Positions 61,726 through 64,000 of a stretch of DNA of 64,000 nucleotides are shown here, piece by piece. The DNA lies in assembly GCA_903886275.1 (NCBI GenBank), contig CAISLN010000004.1, forward strand, positions 1 to 64,000. The letters run 5' to 3'. The DNA is from an uncultured beta proteobacterium. Its GTDB lineage: Bacteria; Pseudomonadota; Gammaproteobacteria; Burkholderiales; Burkholderiaceae_C. The number at the start of each line of letters is the position of its first letter. The first letter of the stretch is position 1. The notes beneath the pieces are model-generated. The model saw nothing but the letters and a program-made list of their open reading frames with translations, made no database searches and was not told the origin of the DNA. The translations under genes and the position numbers were made by a program.

Positions 61726-62208
61726 TCAACGAATGGGCATGTACAGGGTCATGGGGGAATCGACGCAGGGGATAAATCCGTAGTGTTCGTAGAACGACTT
61801 TGCGGCTGTGTTCTTGGCATCCACCAGCAAGGCATACGCGCCTATGGATTGGCGGGCCTTGCGGCAGCGCTCGATCGCCAGCCCCATAAGGATCTCGCCT
61901 ATGCCGGCACCGCAGCTACCCAGGTCGCGAGCCAGGCGCCCTAGCCTGAAGCAGGGCAGGGGATAGCGTGGCAACTTCTTCTGGTCTGCCGGGCTCAATG
62001 GTGAAGCCTCTACTTGGGCTGCGCTCAGCGTGTAAAAGCCAAGAATCTTGTCCGGCTTTGCATCGTCTACCAGGACAAAAACGGAGGCAATGCCCCTGGC
62101 GCCTTGTTGAGCGGCGTACTTGCGTAGAAATTCATCCAGCAAAGGCTCGCCGCTGTGAAAGCCTGCGCGATCGTGAATCTTCGTATTGAAAAACTGCTCT
62201 TCAAGCAC
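61726..62208 (-). CDS. GNAT acetyltransferase toxin (TacT-like)
   Basis: HDRAGFHSGEPLLDEFLRKYAAQQ, GFYTLSAAQVE, LGRLARD...GIGEILMGLAIERC, SFYEHYGFIP; overlaps the antitoxin. Confidence 0.87.
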   Translation of the reverse strand: MLEEQFFNTKIHDRAGFHSGEPLLDEFLRKYAAQQGARGIASVFVLVDDAKPDKILGFYTLSAAQVEASPLSPADQKKLPRYPLPCFRLGRLARDLGSCGAGIGEILMGLAIERCRKARQSIGAYALLVDAKNTAAKSFYEHYGFIPCVDSPMTLYMPIR

Positions 62209-62470
62209 GCTTGACCTTGGCCGACGCCTTGATGGCTTTTTGCAGCGCAGCGTTGGGCTTGAAGGCGCCTGCAATGGCCTTGTGGAAATCGGCAAAGTCG
62301 CGCTTGCTCAGGTTGACGCGTGATTCCTGATCCAGCAGGGACTGTGCCTTCTCCTTTGCCGCAATTCGAACAAAACCAGCCATGGTGGTCCCCATCAGGC
62401 TTGCCGCGCGAGACAGCAAGTCCTTGTCGTCGGCATCGAGCTTCAGGTCAAAACGGGCGGTGGTCGTCAT
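62201..62470 (-). CDS. DUF1778 antitoxin (TacA-like)
   Basis: ARFDLKLDADDKDLLSRAASLMGTTMAGFVRIAAKEKAQSLLDQ; classic DUF1778 upstream of GNAT. Confidence 0.87.
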   Translation of the reverse strand: MTTTARFDLKLDADDKDLLSRAASLMGTTMAGFVRIAAKEKAQSLLDQESRVNLSKRDFADFHKAIAGAFKPNAALQKAIKASAKVKRA

Positions 62471-62480
62471 AGGGCGTCCT

Positions 62481-62515
62481 GTGAAAAAGATACGGCATTC
62501 ACCGTATTCATTCAC
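62481..62515. promoter_or_regulatory. Nested inverted-repeat operator candidate upstream of the TA module
   Basis: GTGAA-AAAG-ATACGG-CATTCA-CCGTAT-TCA-TTCAC: perfect inner and outer arms. Confidence 0.6.
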
Positions 62516-62579
62516 AGGCACCCCTGCGCTCGCGTATCGCCCTGTGTCACCCATGGCGCACCGTGCAGAACCGCGGTTT

Positions 62580-63344
62580 CTACAGCATCATGCCGCCCGA
62601 CACCTCGATGCGCTGGGCGTTGATCCAGCGGTTGTCGCTGGAAACCAGGGACGCAATCATGGCGCCAATGTCATCGGCCTCGCCGACGCGGCCCAGCGCC
62701 GTTTGCGTGGCCACAAAGGCGTTGAGCTGCGGGTTGTCGCGCACCGCGCCGCCGCCAAAGTCGGTGGCAATTGCGCCGGGCGCCACCACATTGACGGCAA
62801 TCCCGCGTGGCCCCAGCTCCTTGGCCATGTACTTGGTCAAGGTCTCGATGGCGCCCTTCATGGACGCATAGGCGGCATAGCCGGGCAGGGCAAAGCGGGC
62901 CAGGCCGGAAGACAGGTTGACGATGCGACCCCCGTCCTCCATGAGCGGCAAGAGCTTTTGCGTCAGAAAGAAGGTGCCCTTGAAATGCACATTGACCAGC
63001 GCGTCAAACTGCGCCTCGGTGGTGTCCAGGAAGGAGGCATGCAGGCCGGTGCCGGCATTGTTCACCAGCACATGGAAGCGCTCGGTTTGCCAATGGCTTT
63101 GCAGCACGGCGCGCACCTGTTCTGCAAAGGCGGCAAACGTGTTGCTTTGTGCCACGTCCAGTTGCAGGGCCAGGGCCTTGCGCCCCATGGCTTCTATTTC
63201 GGCGACCACCGCCTGTGCCGCAGCCTCTTGCGCGTGGTAGCTCAGGATGACATCGACGCCCTGCTTGGCAAGGTGCAGGGCGGTGCTCTTGCCCAGGCCG
63301 CGGCTGCCTCCGGTGACGAGGGCGATGCGGGGTGTGTGGCTCAT
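62580..63344 (-). CDS. SDR family oxidoreductase
   Basis: ALVTGGSRGLGKSTALHLA (TGxxxGxG), NNAGTG, YAAYASMKGAIETLTKYMAKEL (YxxxK). Confidence 0.92.
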   Translation of the reverse strand: MSHTPRIALVTGGSRGLGKSTALHLAKQGVDVILSYHAQEAAAQAVVAEIEAMGRKALALQLDVAQSNTFAAFAEQVRAVLQSHWQTERFHVLVNNAGTGLHASFLDTTEAQFDALVNVHFKGTFFLTQKLLPLMEDGGRIVNLSSGLARFALPGYAAYASMKGAIETLTKYMAKELGPRGIAVNVVAPGAIATDFGGGAVRDNPQLNAFVATQTALGRVGEADDIGAMIASLVSSDNRWINAQRIEVSGGMML

Positions 63345-63457
63345 GGGGTTTCCTTGAAAAGTAAATGAAGGCGCTCTGTGATGGGCCAGAGTCTATGGAC
63401 TGCAAATGAATGGATAAAGAGCCTGATGCCGATCGCTTTGTTCAATAAACTCCAACA

Positions 63458-64000
63458 ATGAATCTTCTGGAACACATGCGCATTTTTTCGCGCGTGGCCG
63501 AGCTCAGCAGCTTTACCCAGGCCGCCGACCATCTGGGCCTGCCCCGTGCCACGGTGTCCACCGCCGTGCAGCAACTCGAAGCCCTGCTGGGCGCGCGCCT
63601 CCTGCACCGCACCACCCGCAAGGTGCTGCTGACGCAGGACGGCCAGGCCTTTTACGAACGCTGCACCGATGCGCTGGCCGACATGGACGCGCTGCAAACC
63701 ATGTTCCAGCAGAAGAATGCCAACGGCCTCAAGGGCAGGGTGCGCATAGACATGAGCACGGTCATGGCGCGCAATGCGGTGCTGCCGCGCCTGCCGGAGT
63801 TGCTGCAACTGCATCCGCAACTGGAGCTGGAGCTCAGCAGCACCGAGCGCCGGGTGGACTTGGTGCGCGAGGGTTTCGACTGCGTGCTGCGCGCCGGCCG
63901 GCCCGAGCCCGGGCTGATTGCCAAACCGCTGTGCGCCCTGCGCATGGTGAATGCCGTGAGCCCCGCCTATGTGGCGCGCCACGGACTGCCGCAGTCCCTG
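63458..64000 (+). CDS. LysR-family regulator, truncated by window end
   Basis: Read directly: MNLLEHMRIFSRVAELSSFTQAADHLGLPRATVSTAVQQLEALLGARLLHRTTRKVLLTQDG; no stop before 64000. Confidence 0.9.
   Translation, partial: MNLLEHMRIFSRVAELSSFTQAADHLGLPRATVSTAVQQLEALLGARLLHRTTRKVLLTQDGQAFYERCTDALADMDALQTMFQQKNANGLKGRVRIDMSTVMARNAVLPRLPELLQLHPQLELELSSTERRVDLVREGFDCVLRAGRPEPGLIAKPLCALRMVNAVSPAYVARHGLPQSL

Overview
This window is typical high-GC betaproteobacterial chromosome, most like Comamonadaceae/Burkholderiales; that assignment is inferred from protein flavour and synteny, not from a search. Almost all of it is coding. About 1.7-20.2 kb is a dense choline/glycine-betaine and one-carbon cluster. 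It holds BetA, BetB, a ChoX/ProX-like binding protein, ProVW, a GlxA/GbdR-like regulator, a betaine-homocysteine methyltransferase-like protein, a corrinoid protein, a pterin-dependent methyltransferase, split MetF/MetV-like reductase genes, a 2Fe-2S/ASKHA corrinoid-activator-like protein, DUF1638 and 'virulence factor' family proteins, a hydantoinase/oxoprolinase-like ATPase, and PurU. Read together it looks like an aerobic corrinoid-dependent methyl-oxidation module with no obvious MttB/MtgB-type methyltransferase. Two promoter regions in the cluster share a same-spaced motif (TCGATTGTC-N6-CGAC). The rest is mostly housekeeping (hemB, lptD-surA-rsmA, rsmE, amgK, murU, two maeB, pip, pepP, PiT) with accessory islands: a secreted barnase-like RNase with barstar, a DUF1778/GNAT toxin-antitoxin pair with a nested palindrome, a rubrerythrin/rubredoxin/reductase operon with a palindromic operator candidate, a PhnD-like protein plus hybrid kinase pair, an SPFH-SHOCT protein with a small Cys-rich membrane protein, a candidate C-rich-loop sRNA between hemB and hemJ, and a truncated tyrosine recombinase at the left edge. 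I saw no rRNA, tRNA or CRISPR array. Product names come from reading motifs in the translations; no database search was run.
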